DNA from: an uncultured Bacillota bacterium
GTDB lineage: Bacteria > Bacillota > Clostridia > Christensenellales > UBA1242
Direction of reading: 5' to 3'
NCBI GenBank assembly: GCA_900551705.1
Contig: URWY01000003.1
Span: 6,356 to 70,355 of the forward strand
DNA: 64,000 nucleotides
Positions within the stretch are counted from its first letter, which is position 1. Each line of letters begins with the position of its first letter. This document shows, piece by piece, positions 25,997 through 35,598 of this stretch. The position numbers and the translations under genes are program-made. The notes under the pieces were generated by a model. The model searched no databases, was not told where the DNA came from, and saw only the letters and a list, made by a program, of their open reading frames with translations.

Positions 25997-27961
25997 ATGA
26001 ATAAAAAACAAGAACAAGAAATGCAAAATTTGATTAAAGAACTCAATGTGCATATTCGCAATTATTATGTTTTAGACAAGCCAACAATTTCAGATGTTGA
26101 ATATGATAGGTTATATGATAAACTCCAAGCATTAGAGCGAGAAACAGGCGTTGTTTATCCAAATTCGCCATCAAATCGTGTTGGTGGAGAAATATTAAAG
26201 GGCTTTAAAAAATTTAATCATGATGTGCCACTTTTCAGTTTGGAAAAATGTAATTCTTTTGAAGAACTTGAAGACTTCGTAAATGGTGTTAAAAAAGACT
26301 TTCCAGACGCGGAATTTTCTGTTGAATATAAATTTGACGGGCTTTCGATTGTTGTTGAATATGAAAACGGTTTGTTTAAGCGTGCAGGAACAAGAGGAAA
26401 CGGCAAAGTAGGCGAAGATGTAACCGAACAGGTAAAAACAATTAAGTCTGTTCCTCTTGAAATTGACTTTAAAGGCAAATTAATTGTTCAAGGCGAAGGT
26501 TTAATTTCGTTGTCCAATCTTGAAAAATATAATAAAACTGCTTCCGAACCACTTAAAAATGCAAGGAATGCGGTTGCTGGTGCAATTAGAAATTTAGATC
26601 CAAAGGTGACAGCGTCAAGAAATTTAGATTGGATTGTGTATTCAATTAACTATATTGAAGGCAAAAACTTCAAAACGCAAGAAGAAAGTATCAAATTTTT
26701 GCAAGATAATGGCTTTAAGGTGTCGGACTTTTTCCATATTGAAAAAGATATCAAAAACATTGAAGAACTTATCAATAAAGTTGATAAAATCAAGTCTGGT
26801 TTGGACATTTTGATGGACGGAATGGTTATCAAAACAAATCAGATTTCGTATCGCGAAGAAATGGGCTACACAGCGAAATATCCTAAATGGGCAATTGCCT
26901 ATAAATTTGAAGCACAAGAGATTTCAACAATGCTGGAAGATGTCGTTTGGCAAGTCGGTAGAACTGGTAAAATCACTCCAATCGGAGTTGTTGAGCCTGT
27001 TGAACTTGCTGGGGCGACAATCAAGCGTGCAACGCTAAACAATGTGGGCGACATTCAAAGAAAGCAAGTTAAAATTGGTTCAAGAGTTTTTCTAAGGCGT
27101 AGTAATGAAGTCATTCCTGAAATTTTAGGTTTGGCAGAGGAGTATCCAACTTCTAAGGAGATTGAAATTCCAACAGTTTGTCCAAGTTGTGGCGAAAAAC
27201 TTGTTGAAATAGGCGCAAACTTGTTTTGCAAAAATGATGAATGCCCAGAGCAAGTGATAGACACTTTAACGCACTTCGCAAGTCGTGATGCCATGAATAT
27301 TGAGGGTTATCGTGACAAAACATCAGAAATGTTTTTTGCAAAGTTGAATGTTAGAAAGCCAAGCGACTTATATAAGTTGACATTGCAAGATTTGTTAAGT
27401 TTGGAAGGATTTAAAGATAAAAAAGCACAAAATTTGATAGACGCGATTGAAAAAAGTAAGCAAGTTAAGTTAAGCAATTTTATTTTTGCACTTGGAATTG
27501 ACAATGTTGGTAAAAAAACTGCTGGCGACTTAGCAAAAGTGTTCAAAAATCTTGAAAATCTAAAAAATGCTTCAAAAGAAGAATTGTTGGCAATTCGTGA
27601 CATTGGAGATATTGTTGCTGAATGTGTTTACAACTATTTCAGGGACGAGAAAAATCTATCAGAAATAAACGAATTAAAAAATGTTGGTGTTCAAGTTGAA
27701 GAGCAGGAAGATAGAATTGTTAAAAATAATGCTTTTACTGGCAAAACAGTTGTTTTAACTGGCAGTTTGCAAAATTACACTCGAAATGAAGCAGGAGATA
27801 TTTTAATTAATCTTGGAGCAAATGTTTCATCGTCAGTTTCAAAAAATACAGACTTTGTTTTGGCTGGTGAAAATGCTGGCAGTAAACTTGCAAAAGCCCA
27901 AAATTTGGGAATAAAAGTCATTTCTGAGCAAGAGTTTGAACAAATGATTAAAAATGTTTGA
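25997..27961 (+). CDS. ligA: NAD+-dependent DNA ligase LigA
   Basis: Seals nicks during replication and repair using NAD+. 654 residues. The Ia domain is at the N-terminus; the adenylated lysine lies in KFDGLSI near residue 112. Domains then run OB fold (RTGKITPIG), Cys4 zinc finger (CPSCGEKL..CKNDECP), helix-hairpin-helix (GIDNVGKKTAGDLA) and a C-terminal BRCT with GKTVVLTGSL. It lacks a ribosome-binding site and is likely read from a leaderless mRNA. The upstream region carries two TGCATAG palindromes. secD starts 57 bases after the stop. Confidence 0.97.
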   Translation: MNKKQEQEMQNLIKELNVHIRNYYVLDKPTISDVEYDRLYDKLQALERETGVVYPNSPSNRVGGEILKGFKKFNHDVPLFSLEKCNSFEELEDFVNGVKKDFPDAEFSVEYKFDGLSIVVEYENGLFKRAGTRGNGKVGEDVTEQVKTIKSVPLEIDFKGKLIVQGEGLISLSNLEKYNKTASEPLKNARNAVAGAIRNLDPKVTASRNLDWIVYSINYIEGKNFKTQEESIKFLQDNGFKVSDFFHIEKDIKNIEELINKVDKIKSGLDILMDGMVIKTNQISYREEMGYTAKYPKWAIAYKFEAQEISTMLEDVVWQVGRTGKITPIGVVEPVELAGATIKRATLNNVGDIQRKQVKIGSRVFLRRSNEVIPEILGLAEEYPTSKEIEIPTVCPSCGEKLVEIGANLFCKNDECPEQVIDTLTHFASRDAMNIEGYRDKTSEMFFAKLNVRKPSDLYKLTLQDLLSLEGFKDKKAQNLIDAIEKSKQVKLSNFIFALGIDNVGKKTAGDLAKVFKNLENLKNASKEELLAIRDIGDIVAECVYNYFRDEKNLSEINELKNVGVQVEEQEDRIVKNNAFTGKTVVLTGSLQNYTRNEAGDILINLGANVSSSVSKNTDFVLAGENAGSKLAKAQNLGIKVISEQEFEQMIKNV

Positions 27962-27985
27962 CATAAACAAAAAAATTAATATACT
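27958..27985 (+). promoter_or_regulatory. secDF promoter
   Basis: TTGACA (27958-27963), overlapping the ligA stop, 16-bp spacer, TATACT (27980-27985). Confidence 0.65.
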
Positions 27986-28018
27986 TAAAAAGTAAATTTT
28001 ACAAAAAAGGAAGCGAAC

Positions 28019-29335
28019 ATGAGTAAGAAAAAAGCAATATTAACCATGTGCATTGTCAGTGTAGTAACAGCACTCGCTTTAATTTTTTCCTTTATTTCAT
28101 TTGATGTTGCAGGAAAAAATTATAAATACATGGGTTTTGCACAAGCAATTTATAAAGGTTTAGACTATAATGGTGGCGTCTATGCAGACTACACAGCAGT
28201 TAGGCCAGAAGGAATGTCTGATGAAGATTTTAATTCAAAATTAGACGACACTTTTAAAAGAATTGAAAGCATTTTGTCAACCAAAAATATGAACAATGCT
28301 TTTGTTTCTAAAACTAGTGATGGCGGAATTAGAATTGAAGCAGCAGCACAAGATGATGCTAGCGATGTTTTAACAACAATCGGTGCAGGTGTTTTAAAAA
28401 TCAGAACATCATCTTCATCAACAGCAGATGTTGTTGTGAGCGGAACAAATGTGTTGGCAGCATTTGCAACTCAAATTCAAACAACAAGCGGTTATCAATG
28501 GGGCGTTTATGTTGCATTTGACGAAACAGCAACGGCAGCATTAAAAGAAAAAACAAAAAGTGCAAGCTCTTCTAGCAAAGTAACATTATATATGTTTAGA
28601 GGAGATAGTGAATCTGCATTCTTCTCAATTTCAGTAACAGAACAAATTGATGGCTTTATGTTTATTTCAATCTCAGCAATGAGCCAATCTTATGCAGAAG
28701 ACCTTGCAATTCAAATGTATTGCGGAAGCACACCACTTACATTAACAACAGTGGGAAATCAAGTAAATATAATTAGTGCAACTTATGGCAAAACAGCACT
28801 TATGCTCACTGTTATTGCTCTTGGCGTGTTGATGGTTGCAGTTCTTGTATTCTTTGCAGTTAGATACAGAGAATTTGGACTTATGCTTTGTCTTTCAACA
28901 TTGTTATTTGTTGGATTGATGTTGTTCTTGTTGCAAACAATTTCATTGTTTGAAATTTCACTTGGTGGCGTTGCAGGCGTTCTTGCATCAGTCTTAATCT
29001 TTGCGGCTTTAAACATCATTCCTATGGAAAAAATTAGAGAAGAATATGCAAAAGGAAAGAAAATTCCAGCGTCTGTAAAATCTGGTTATAGGAAATCTTA
29101 TGGACTTATGATTGATATTTCAGTCGTTGGTTTTGTAACAAGTTTGCTTTGCTATTTCATCGGAACAGGTTCACTCAAAACTTTCTCAATGGGCTTGCTC
29201 GTTGGCAGTTTGTTGGCCTTATTTGTTTCAATTATTGTTTCTAAATTCCTTATTGATAGTTATGTTGCTTTCAATAGAACAAAAGAAAAAAGAGTTAATT
29301 TAAAAAGGGAGGAAGGCATCGATGAAATTGGCTAA
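28019..29335 (+). CDS. secD: Protein translocase subunit SecD
   Basis: Membrane subunit that uses the proton-motive force to complete Sec export. 438 residues. The N-terminal helix is followed by the family GLDYNGGV motif (consensus GLDLxGG), then a short extracytoplasmic P1-like domain. Five further hydrophobic segments lie in the C-terminal half (MLTVIALGVLMVAVLVFF, MLCLSTLLFVGLMLFLL and others). GGAAGCG precedes the ATG. The extracellular domain is small compared with E. coli SecD, as in other clostridia. It overlaps secF by 14 bases, so translation is coupled. Confidence 0.93.
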   Translation: MSKKKAILTMCIVSVVTALALIFSFISFDVAGKNYKYMGFAQAIYKGLDYNGGVYADYTAVRPEGMSDEDFNSKLDDTFKRIESILSTKNMNNAFVSKTSDGGIRIEAAAQDDASDVLTTIGAGVLKIRTSSSSTADVVVSGTNVLAAFATQIQTTSGYQWGVYVAFDETATAALKEKTKSASSSSKVTLYMFRGDSESAFFSISVTEQIDGFMFISISAMSQSYAEDLAIQMYCGSTPLTLTTVGNQVNIISATYGKTALMLTVIALGVLMVAVLVFFAVRYREFGLMLCLSTLLFVGLMLFLLQTISLFEISLGGVAGVLASVLIFAALNIIPMEKIREEYAKGKKIPASVKSGYRKSYGLMIDISVVGFVTSLLCYFIGTGSLKTFSMGLLVGSLLALFVSIIVSKFLIDSYVAFNRTKEKRVNLKREEGIDEIG

Positions 29336-30287
29336 TATATCTCTCGCTAAAAAAGTTAGCGCATCAAAAGTAAATTTCTTGTCACACATGAAATATTATT
29401 TGGCAGTTTTAATTGCCGTGCTTGTTTCAGCAATTTTTATTGTGTCATTTTTAGGAATTAAATTAGATTTTGATTATTCAGGCGGAACAGTTTTAACTGT
29501 TGTTGTTGACGGAGTTAAAGACGATACTAAATACAACGAAACATGCGATAAAATTGATGAAATTTTGAAAAAAAATAACATTGAAGTTTCTTCATATCAA
29601 TATGAACAAACAGGGTTTGGAGATGCGGTTGTTGTTAAACTTTTAAATAAAGATACAGCAAAAAATGAAGCAGTTGTTGCAGCGCTTAATGAACAATTTG
29701 ACTACAACACTGAAAATTTAGTTCAAAAGAACTATGTAAAAGCGGTCACTGTTGATGCAACAGCTATTTATGGCACAAAAATGGCAGCAGTTGCATTGTC
29801 AGTTGCTATCGTAGTTTTGGCTATTGCTGCAATTTTCAGATATGATTTGGCGTCTGCTATTAATTATTTGATTTCAATTTTGCTCGATTTGGTTATTTTG
29901 CTTGCGATGGTTATAATTTGCAGAATTCCAATTAATTTCTCAATCACAGCAGCATTTGTCTTTGCATTTGTGATTTCAAGTTTAATGAAATTGTTGTTCT
30001 TCAAACAAGTAAAACAAAATGTTAAAGACGAAAACTACAAAGATAAAACAAGAGTTGAAATTGCAAACATTTCATTAAGAGAAATTTTCAGCCCACTTGT
30101 AATTATTAGCGTGATTTCAGTTATTGCTTTAGTATTGCTTGCTGGCCTTGGAACAGTTCAAATTAGAGCATTTGCTATTCCAGCACTTATAGCAGTTGTC
30201 TTCTCAGCGCTTACAACATTCTATTTCACACCATTTATGTGGGAAAAGATTGTTATCAGAAGAAGAGTTAAATCTAAGAAAAACTAA
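29322..30287 (+). CDS. secF: Protein translocase subunit SecF
   Basis: Partner of SecD, 321 residues. After the first membrane helix comes LDFDYSGGT, the SecF signature. An extracytoplasmic domain follows, then five hydrophobic segments (MAAVALSVAIVVLAIAAIF, YLISILLDLVILLAMVII and others) and the short cytoplasmic tail RRRVKSKKN. GGGAGG lies 10 bases before ATG 29322, inside secD. A strong terminator follows directly. Confidence 0.95.
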   Translation: MKLANISLAKKVSASKVNFLSHMKYYLAVLIAVLVSAIFIVSFLGIKLDFDYSGGTVLTVVVDGVKDDTKYNETCDKIDEILKKNNIEVSSYQYEQTGFGDAVVVKLLNKDTAKNEAVVAALNEQFDYNTENLVQKNYVKAVTVDATAIYGTKMAAVALSVAIVVLAIAAIFRYDLASAINYLISILLDLVILLAMVIICRIPINFSITAAFVFAFVISSLMKLLFFKQVKQNVKDENYKDKTRVEIANISLREIFSPLVIISVISVIALVLLAGLGTVQIRAFAIPALIAVVFSALTTFYFTPFMWEKIVIRRRVKSKKN

Positions 30288-30289
30288 AT

Positions 30290-30321
30290 AAAAAACACAT
30301 CAAAATGATGTGTTTTTTTTA
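30290..30321. terminator. Terminator between secF and the ArsR-type gene
   Basis: AAAAAACACATCA (30290-30302), AAA loop, TGATGTGTTTTTTTT. The A-run on the left side also makes it usable from the opposite strand. Confidence 0.9.
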
Positions 30322-30337
30322 TGCAAGAAAGGAGAGG

Positions 30338-30673
30338 CTATATTGCATTAACTGCGGACAACATAAGTTCATTTGTCTTTTGATTTGTGAGCGAATAAAC
30401 AATAATTTTTCCATTGCGTTTGCAGGAAATTAAATTTTGGCTTTTTAGGTATTTAAGTTGGTGCGAGATTGTTGTTTGGTTGATTTTTAGCAGGGTAGAA
30501 AGGTCATTCACGCACATATCGCACATAGCAAGGCAAGAAATGATTTTCAGCCTTGTAGCGTCCGAAAACACCTGAAAAAAGTCTGCAAGTTTATCCGTTT
30601 CATTACAACTTGGCAAATAATTTAAAATTTCTCTTTTGGAGCGTTCGTTTAATAATAAATATCTTTGTTCCAT
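30338..30673 (-). CDS. ArsR/SmtB-family transcriptional regulator
   Basis: 111 residues, one winged helix: DATRLKIISCLAMCDMCVNDL, LLKINQTTISHQLKYLKSQNLI, then a hairpin SCKRNGKIIVYSL. The CDMC pair in the third helix lies where ArsR/CadC family members carry metal-binding cysteines, so a soft-metal or thiol sensor is likely but not proven. ATG 30673 is chosen because AAAGGA lies six bases upstream; a GTG at 30688 is the alternative. The divergent neighbour is a tiny membrane protein; no metal exporter is nearby. Confidence 0.88.
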   Translation of the reverse strand: MEQRYLLLNERSKREILNYLPSCNETDKLADFFQVFSDATRLKIISCLAMCDMCVNDLSTLLKINQTTISHQLKYLKSQNLISCKRNGKIIVYSLTNQKTNELMLSAVNAI

Positions 30674-30712
30674 AATCAATCCTTTCACAAAATTTTATAT
30701 ATTATCATATGT

Positions 30713-30726
30713 ATTTGTGAACAAAT
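30713..30726. promoter_or_regulatory. Candidate ArsR operator
   Basis: ATTTGT-GA-ACAAAT is a perfect inverted repeat about 40 bases before the regulator start. It overlaps a leftward promoter that can be read as TTGTTC-N17-TATATA. Autoregulation is inferred. Confidence 0.45.
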
Positions 30727-30843
30727 TTTAAGTTCAATTAATTGTAAATTACATAAGAAAATTTTGAAAGGCGAATTGTTTGTTTTTATGTCGAAAATTC
30801 GTTTATTTTAGGTGAGTAAAATATTTTTAAGGGGGCTTAGATT

Positions 30844-31047
30844 ATGAACTTTACGCAAGATGTTCTTTTGGTGCTATTAATTGGCGTTATTGCCGCAGCA
30901 ACGGACACTGATTTGGCAACAAATACAAACATTTTATTATTGATTTTGCTGTTCTTGTCAACTCAGGACAATTCAAGCACATGCAGCAGTTGTTGCTCTC
31001 AAAATTTGGGCTCTGGGCTTTCAAGAACTTCATTTTTCCCATTATAA
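30844..31047 (+). CDS. Small membrane protein with a Cys cluster
   Basis: 67 residues. AAGGGGG lies eight bases before the ATG, so the gene is probably real. Residues 6-20 (DVLLVLLIGVIAAAT) and 29-40 (NILLLILLFLS) are hydrophobic. A polar tail holds CSSCCS, then GSGLSRTSFFPL. I know no family for it. It is divergent from the ArsR-type regulator with CDMC, which makes a metal or redox link conceivable. Confidence 0.55.
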   Translation: MNFTQDVLLVLLIGVIAAATDTDLATNTNILLLILLFLSTQDNSSTCSSCCSQNLGSGLSRTSFFPL

Positions 31048-31064
31048 ATATGAGATAATTGAAA

Positions 31065-31094
31065 ATAAAAAAGATGTGTTTATAAGCACATCTT
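31065..31094 (-). terminator. polA terminator (leftward)
   Basis: Minus strand: AAGATGTG-CTTATAAA-CACATCTT followed by TTTT. The stem reaches the polA stop codon. Confidence 0.8.
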
Positions 31095-33621
31095 ATTTGC
31101 ATTCCATAAGTGTTTTTCCATGGCTAACTGCGACTGGTAATTTGACGGTCAAATTAATAACTCCTGTCATTTCTTCACTTAATATGTTTTCAACTTTTTC
31201 AACTTCGTTTTTAGGGCAGTCAACAACCAATTCGTCGTGAATTTGAAGCACAAGTTTGCTTTCAAGATTTTCTGTTTTTAACCTGTTATATACGCGCGTC
31301 ATGGCGAGTTTGATAATATCAGATGCAGTGCCTTGTAAAGGCATATTCATTGCAACGCGCTCGCCAAATTTATTGAGTGCTTTATTGTCTGATTGCAATT
31401 CTGGAATAAACCTAATTCTGCCGAATAATGTTTTTGCATATCCGGTTTTCTTTGCTGTTTCAACACATTCATTCATATATCTTTTTACGCCTGGGAAAGT
31501 GTAGAAATATCTTTCAATATATGTTTTTGCTTTTTGAACAGATGTATTCAAATTTTGTGAAAGTCCGTATTCGCTGATGCCATAAATAATTCCGAAGTTT
31601 ACAGTTTTTGCAACGCGTCTTTCGCTTGCTGTTATCTCTGAAATTGGCTTATCAAAGATATATGCTGCGGTGCTGGCGTGAATATCATCACCGTGAGCAT
31701 AGGCTCTTAAAAGATTTTCATCTTGACTATAATGAGCCATTAATCGGAGTTCAATTTGATTATAATCGGCAGAAACTAAGTTGCCGTCTTTAAACCTTGA
31801 AATAAAAATCTTTCTTAAATGTTTGCCTTCTTCATCTCTTATTGGCAAATTTTGAAGGTTAGGGTCGCTTGAAGCAAGCCTTCCTGTTGATGTTTGAGTT
31901 TGGCTAAATGTTGAGTGAATATAGCCAGCATTTTGTTTTGCAATTTCGCTGAATGGTTCAACATAAGTTGTTAATAATTTTTGAACTTTTCTATATCGCA
32001 AAATCTGCGAAATTATTTCGTGTTGGTCTTCAATTTGAACCAAGACTTCCACGCTTGTTGATTTTTTAACATTTTTTGGAAGAACCAAGCCAAGTTTATC
32101 AAACAAAATTTCCATTAATACTTTTGGAGAGTTAATTTTGAAAGTTTCGCCTGCGAGATCGTAAATTTTGCTTGTTATTTGTTCGAGTTCTTCGCTAAGT
32201 ATAACTTTTATTTGTTCAAGTTCGTTTGTATCAATTAAAATTCCATTTTTTTCCATATCAAAAAGCACATTCACAAGTGGCATTTCAATTTTTTCAAACA
32301 AGTCGTCAACGCCGAATTCTTTCATTTCATTTTCAAGTGATTTTACTTCATTGAAATAGTAAACAGGGGAAGGCAATTCGTTGACTTTTGTGTTTTTTGT
32401 AAGCACATATCTAGCAATTGCAATATCAAAGGAATTATTTGAAATATTGATGTTATAGTTATCCAAAATATGCTTATGCTTTTTTAAATCGTAACAAATT
32501 TTCAATATGCTTTTTGACTCAAAAATAGGTTTTAAATGCTTCAATGCTTCGTCTAAGGTAAGTGTGGACGAAAACATGGTTATTTCTTCGTTAAATGAGT
32601 ATTCAAAATTAGGGGAGCAAGCAATTTTTAAGCCATTTGTGAAATCAAAGGTAATTCGGCCTTCCTCTTTAATGTATTTGATAACTTCTTCAAGTTTGTC
32701 TATGCTTTCTATCTTGACATTTTCAAAATTTGCTGTGTTAGGTTTAACTTGTTCTTGAATGTTTTCAGCAAAAATTTCATGTCTACGCATAAGAGATTTA
32801 AAATCATATCTTTTGAAAAATTCAAAAACTTTCTCGTTATATGGGAAAGTGTAGGTTAAATCGTCAAGTTTGTATTTCAAATTTACATTTCTATCTATTG
32901 TTGCTAAGCGTTTTGAAATTTCCGCCATATCTTTGCCGTTCTCGAGTTTTTCTTTAACACTTTGTTTTGTAAGATTTTCTAAATTTGAATAGATATTATC
33001 CACAGTTTCAAATTCTTCAAGAAGAGCCATTGCGGTTTTATCGCCAATTCCGCTAACCCCAGGAATATTATCGGAAGAATCGCCCCTTAAAGCCTTAAAT
33101 TCAACTATTTGGCTAGGTGTTAGTCCCATAAGTTCTTTTAATTTTTCTCTATCAACTTTTTCAACTTCGCTAATGCCTTTTTTCGTGAAAAATACTGTTG
33201 TGTTGTCGTCTATTAATTGAAACAAATCTCTATCGCCAGACAAAATGATTTTTTCAACATTTTCTTGTTTTGAAATTGTGCCGATGATGTCGTCCGCTTC
33301 GATGCCATTCTTTTCAAAATATTTAATATTCATGCTGTTTAAAAGGTCTTTTAAAATTGGCATTTGAACTGCAAGTTCTTCAGGCATACCTTTTCGTTTT
33401 CCTTTGTAATCAGCATAAATGTCGTTTCTAAAAGTTTTTTTACCAAAATCAAACGCTACTGCAATATATTTTGGCTTATATTCCAAAATGCTTTTGGTAA
33501 GAATATTAGAAAAGCCATATACGGCGTTTGAAAATTCCCCAAATTGATTTGTTAAAAGAGGAAGAGCATAAAAAGCTCTGTTTACAATACTATTGCCATC
33601 AATGATTAATAATTTATCCAT
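31093..33621 (-). CDS. polA: DNA polymerase I
   Basis: 842 residues. The N-terminal 5'-3' exonuclease is complete (LLIDGNSIVNRAFYA, AFDFGKKTFR, GIEADDIIG, LSGDRDLFQLI, GDSSDNIPGVSGIGDKTA). The middle 3'-5' exonuclease-like domain starts ITFDFTNG, where the active enzyme has a DxE pair, so proofreading is probably lost, as in many Gram-positive Pol I. The polymerase domain is intact: SADYNQIELRLMAH (motif A), RRVAKTVNFGIIYG (motif B), LQIHDELV (motif C). It repairs gaps and removes RNA primers. It is divergent from hslV. Confidence 0.97.
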   Translation of the reverse strand: MDKLLIIDGNSIVNRAFYALPLLTNQFGEFSNAVYGFSNILTKSILEYKPKYIAVAFDFGKKTFRNDIYADYKGKRKGMPEELAVQMPILKDLLNSMNIKYFEKNGIEADDIIGTISKQENVEKIILSGDRDLFQLIDDNTTVFFTKKGISEVEKVDREKLKELMGLTPSQIVEFKALRGDSSDNIPGVSGIGDKTAMALLEEFETVDNIYSNLENLTKQSVKEKLENGKDMAEISKRLATIDRNVNLKYKLDDLTYTFPYNEKVFEFFKRYDFKSLMRRHEIFAENIQEQVKPNTANFENVKIESIDKLEEVIKYIKEEGRITFDFTNGLKIACSPNFEYSFNEEITMFSSTLTLDEALKHLKPIFESKSILKICYDLKKHKHILDNYNINISNNSFDIAIARYVLTKNTKVNELPSPVYYFNEVKSLENEMKEFGVDDLFEKIEMPLVNVLFDMEKNGILIDTNELEQIKVILSEELEQITSKIYDLAGETFKINSPKVLMEILFDKLGLVLPKNVKKSTSVEVLVQIEDQHEIISQILRYRKVQKLLTTYVEPFSEIAKQNAGYIHSTFSQTQTSTGRLASSDPNLQNLPIRDEEGKHLRKIFISRFKDGNLVSADYNQIELRLMAHYSQDENLLRAYAHGDDIHASTAAYIFDKPISEITASERRVAKTVNFGIIYGISEYGLSQNLNTSVQKAKTYIERYFYTFPGVKRYMNECVETAKKTGYAKTLFGRIRFIPELQSDNKALNKFGERVAMNMPLQGTASDIIKLAMTRVYNRLKTENLESKLVLQIHDELVVDCPKNEVEKVENILSEEMTGVINLTVKLPVAVSHGKTLMECK

Positions 33622-33702
33622 ATAATGATTATAGCCTAAATTAGATTTTTCAACAACTATTTTTAAAACTAATAGAAGAATTTTAAAGTGCTTTTAATCA
33701 TT

Positions 33703-33730
33703 TTGATAAATTCTTTTTTCGTTATATAAT
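33703..33730 (+). promoter_or_regulatory. hslVU promoter
   Basis: TTGATA (33703-33708), 16-bp spacer, TATAAT (33725-33730). A start near 33737 places GGAGG of hslV at the 5' end of the mRNA. Confidence 0.7.
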
Positions 33731-33746
33731 GGCTATCGGAGGAAAT

Positions 33747-34283
33747 ATGGAACAACTTAGAGGAACAACTATATGCGCTGTTAAAAAAGACGGCAAAACT
33801 GCAATCGCAGGTGACGGACAAGTAACAATGCAACAAAGCGTTATTTTTAAAGACAACGCTGTTAAAGTTAGAAGAATTTATAACGACCAAGTGATTATTG
33901 GCTTTGCAGGCGGAGTTGCCGATGCTTTCAGTTTGTGTGAAAGATTTGAAGAAATGTTAAATAAATATTCAGGCAATTTGATGCGCTCAGCTGTGGAACT
34001 TGCTCAACTTTGGAGAAGTGACAAAGCACTTAGAAAACTTGAAGCAATGATGATTGTTGCAGACAAAGAAAAATTGCTCATTGTTTCTGGTATGGGAGAT
34101 GTAATTGACCCACAAGATGGCATTTGCGCTATCGGTTCAGGCGGAAATTATGCCTTAGCAGCCGCAAAAGCTTTGCTTGAAAACACAGATTTGTCAGCAA
34201 GAGAAATTGCTGAAAAATCACTTAGAATTGCTGGAAAAATATGTGTGTTTACAAATGACCACATAACAGTTGAAGAAGTTTAA
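33747..34283 (+). CDS. hslV: HslV (ClpQ) peptidase subunit
   Basis: Proteasome-like threonine peptidase that forms the HslUV protease, 178 residues. The start is ATG 33747 behind GGAGG; the upstream in-frame ATG at 33729 lacks one and lies before the likely mRNA 5' end. The N-terminus reads MEQLRGTTI, so the catalytic Thr would be exposed after removal of a short propeptide. Further signatures are AGDGQVTMQQ and GFAGGVADAFSL. hslU follows at 10 bases. Confidence 0.95.
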   Translation: MEQLRGTTICAVKKDGKTAIAGDGQVTMQQSVIFKDNAVKVRRIYNDQVIIGFAGGVADAFSLCERFEEMLNKYSGNLMRSAVELAQLWRSDKALRKLEAMMIVADKEKLLIVSGMGDVIDPQDGICAIGSGGNYALAAAKALLENTDLSAREIAEKSLRIAGKICVFTNDHITVEEV

Positions 34284-34293
34284 GGAGAATAAA

Positions 34294-35595
34294 ATGAATT
34301 TAACACCAAAACAAATTGTTGACGAATTAAACGAATATATTATTGGACAAGACGAAGCAAAACGCGCGGTTGCAATTGCATTAAGAAACAGATATAGACG
34401 CAGTAAATTGCCTAAGGAAATTAGGGAAGAAATCACACCTAAAAATATTATTATGAAAGGTCCAACTGGCGTTGGTAAAACAGAAATCGCAAGAAGGCTT
34501 GCAAAACTTGTTAAAGCACCATTTGTTAAAATTGAAGCAACAAAATATACCGAAGTGGGCTATGTTGGCAGAGATGTTGAAAGCATGGTTAGAGATTTGG
34601 TTGATGTTGCTGTTAGAATGGTTAAAGATGAAAAACAACACGAGGTTGAAGAAAAGGCTAAAAAAGTTGTTGACGCTAAACTTTTTGATGCACTTTATAA
34701 TGCAAAGAAAAATCAAAATCCAGAGTTAGATAAAGACATTTTTAAAGCAGATTATGAAGCGGGTAAATTTAACGAAGAAATCGTTGAAGTTGAAGTGAAA
34801 GAAACTCCAAAGGCAATCGGCATAATGCCTGGCGCGCCTGAAATGAATTTAGGAAACATCTTTGAAGGTATTTTCCCAAAGCAAAAACGCAGAAAGAAAG
34901 TTAAACTTGCAGAAGCAAAGGAAATTTTGCTTGCTGAAGAATGTGACAAACTTATTGATGACGAAAGCGTCAATGCAGAAGCGTTGAGGCGTGCAGAGGA
35001 AGAAGGAATTATTTTTATTGATGAAATTGATAAGGTCATCGGCAAGGGCGGAAATGTCGGTTCTGGCCCTGATGTATCAAGAGAAGGCGTCCAAAGAGAT
35101 ATTTTGCCTATTGTTGAAGGTTCAACCGTCTCAACTAAATATGGCAATATCAAAACTGATTATATTTTGTTTATTGCATCAGGTGCATTCCATGTGTCAA
35201 AAATTGAAGATATGATACCAGAATTGCAAGGCAGATTTCCAATTAGAGTTGATTTAAAGAATTTAACAAAAAATGAGTTTGTGAAAATTTTAACTCAACC
35301 TAAAAATGCAGTAACAATGCAGTATGCCAAACTTTTAGAAGTTGACAATATTAATTTAAAATTCACAGATGAAGCGCTTGAAGAGATTGCTGAAATTGCG
35401 GAAGCAGAAAACGAAACGCAAGAAAATATCGGCGCAAGAAGGCTTCATACAATCATTGAAATGTTGCTTGAAGATATTTCTTATAATGCAACTGGCGAGC
35501 ACCCAATGCTTGATGTTGTCATTGATAAGGCTTATGTTCAAAAGGCATTCTCGGAAACAAAGAAAAAATTTGATTTGAAAAAATATATTTTATAA
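34294..35595 (+). CDS. hslU: HslU (ClpY) ATPase
   Basis: AAA+ unfoldase that feeds substrates into HslV. 433 residues. It begins LTPKQIVDELNEYIIGQDEAKRA... as in the family. Walker A is GPTGVGKTE near residue 56 and pore motif KYTEVGYVGRDVES follows. An intermediate domain holds PGAPEMNLG; Walker B is IIFIDEIDK. The C-terminal tail KKKFDLKKYIL is the activation peptide that inserts into HslV. I set ATG 34294 because AAGGAG precedes it; an upstream in-frame start at 34270 does not have one. Confidence 0.96.
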   Translation: MNLTPKQIVDELNEYIIGQDEAKRAVAIALRNRYRRSKLPKEIREEITPKNIIMKGPTGVGKTEIARRLAKLVKAPFVKIEATKYTEVGYVGRDVESMVRDLVDVAVRMVKDEKQHEVEEKAKKVVDAKLFDALYNAKKNQNPELDKDIFKADYEAGKFNEEIVEVEVKETPKAIGIMPGAPEMNLGNIFEGIFPKQKRRKKVKLAEAKEILLAEECDKLIDDESVNAEALRRAEEEGIIFIDEIDKVIGKGGNVGSGPDVSREGVQRDILPIVEGSTVSTKYGNIKTDYILFIASGAFHVSKIEDMIPELQGRFPIRVDLKNLTKNEFVKILTQPKNAVTMQYAKLLEVDNINLKFTDEALEEIAEIAEAENETQENIGARRLHTIIEMLLEDISYNATGEHPMLDVVIDKAYVQKAFSETKKKFDLKKYIL

Positions 35596-35598
35596 TTT

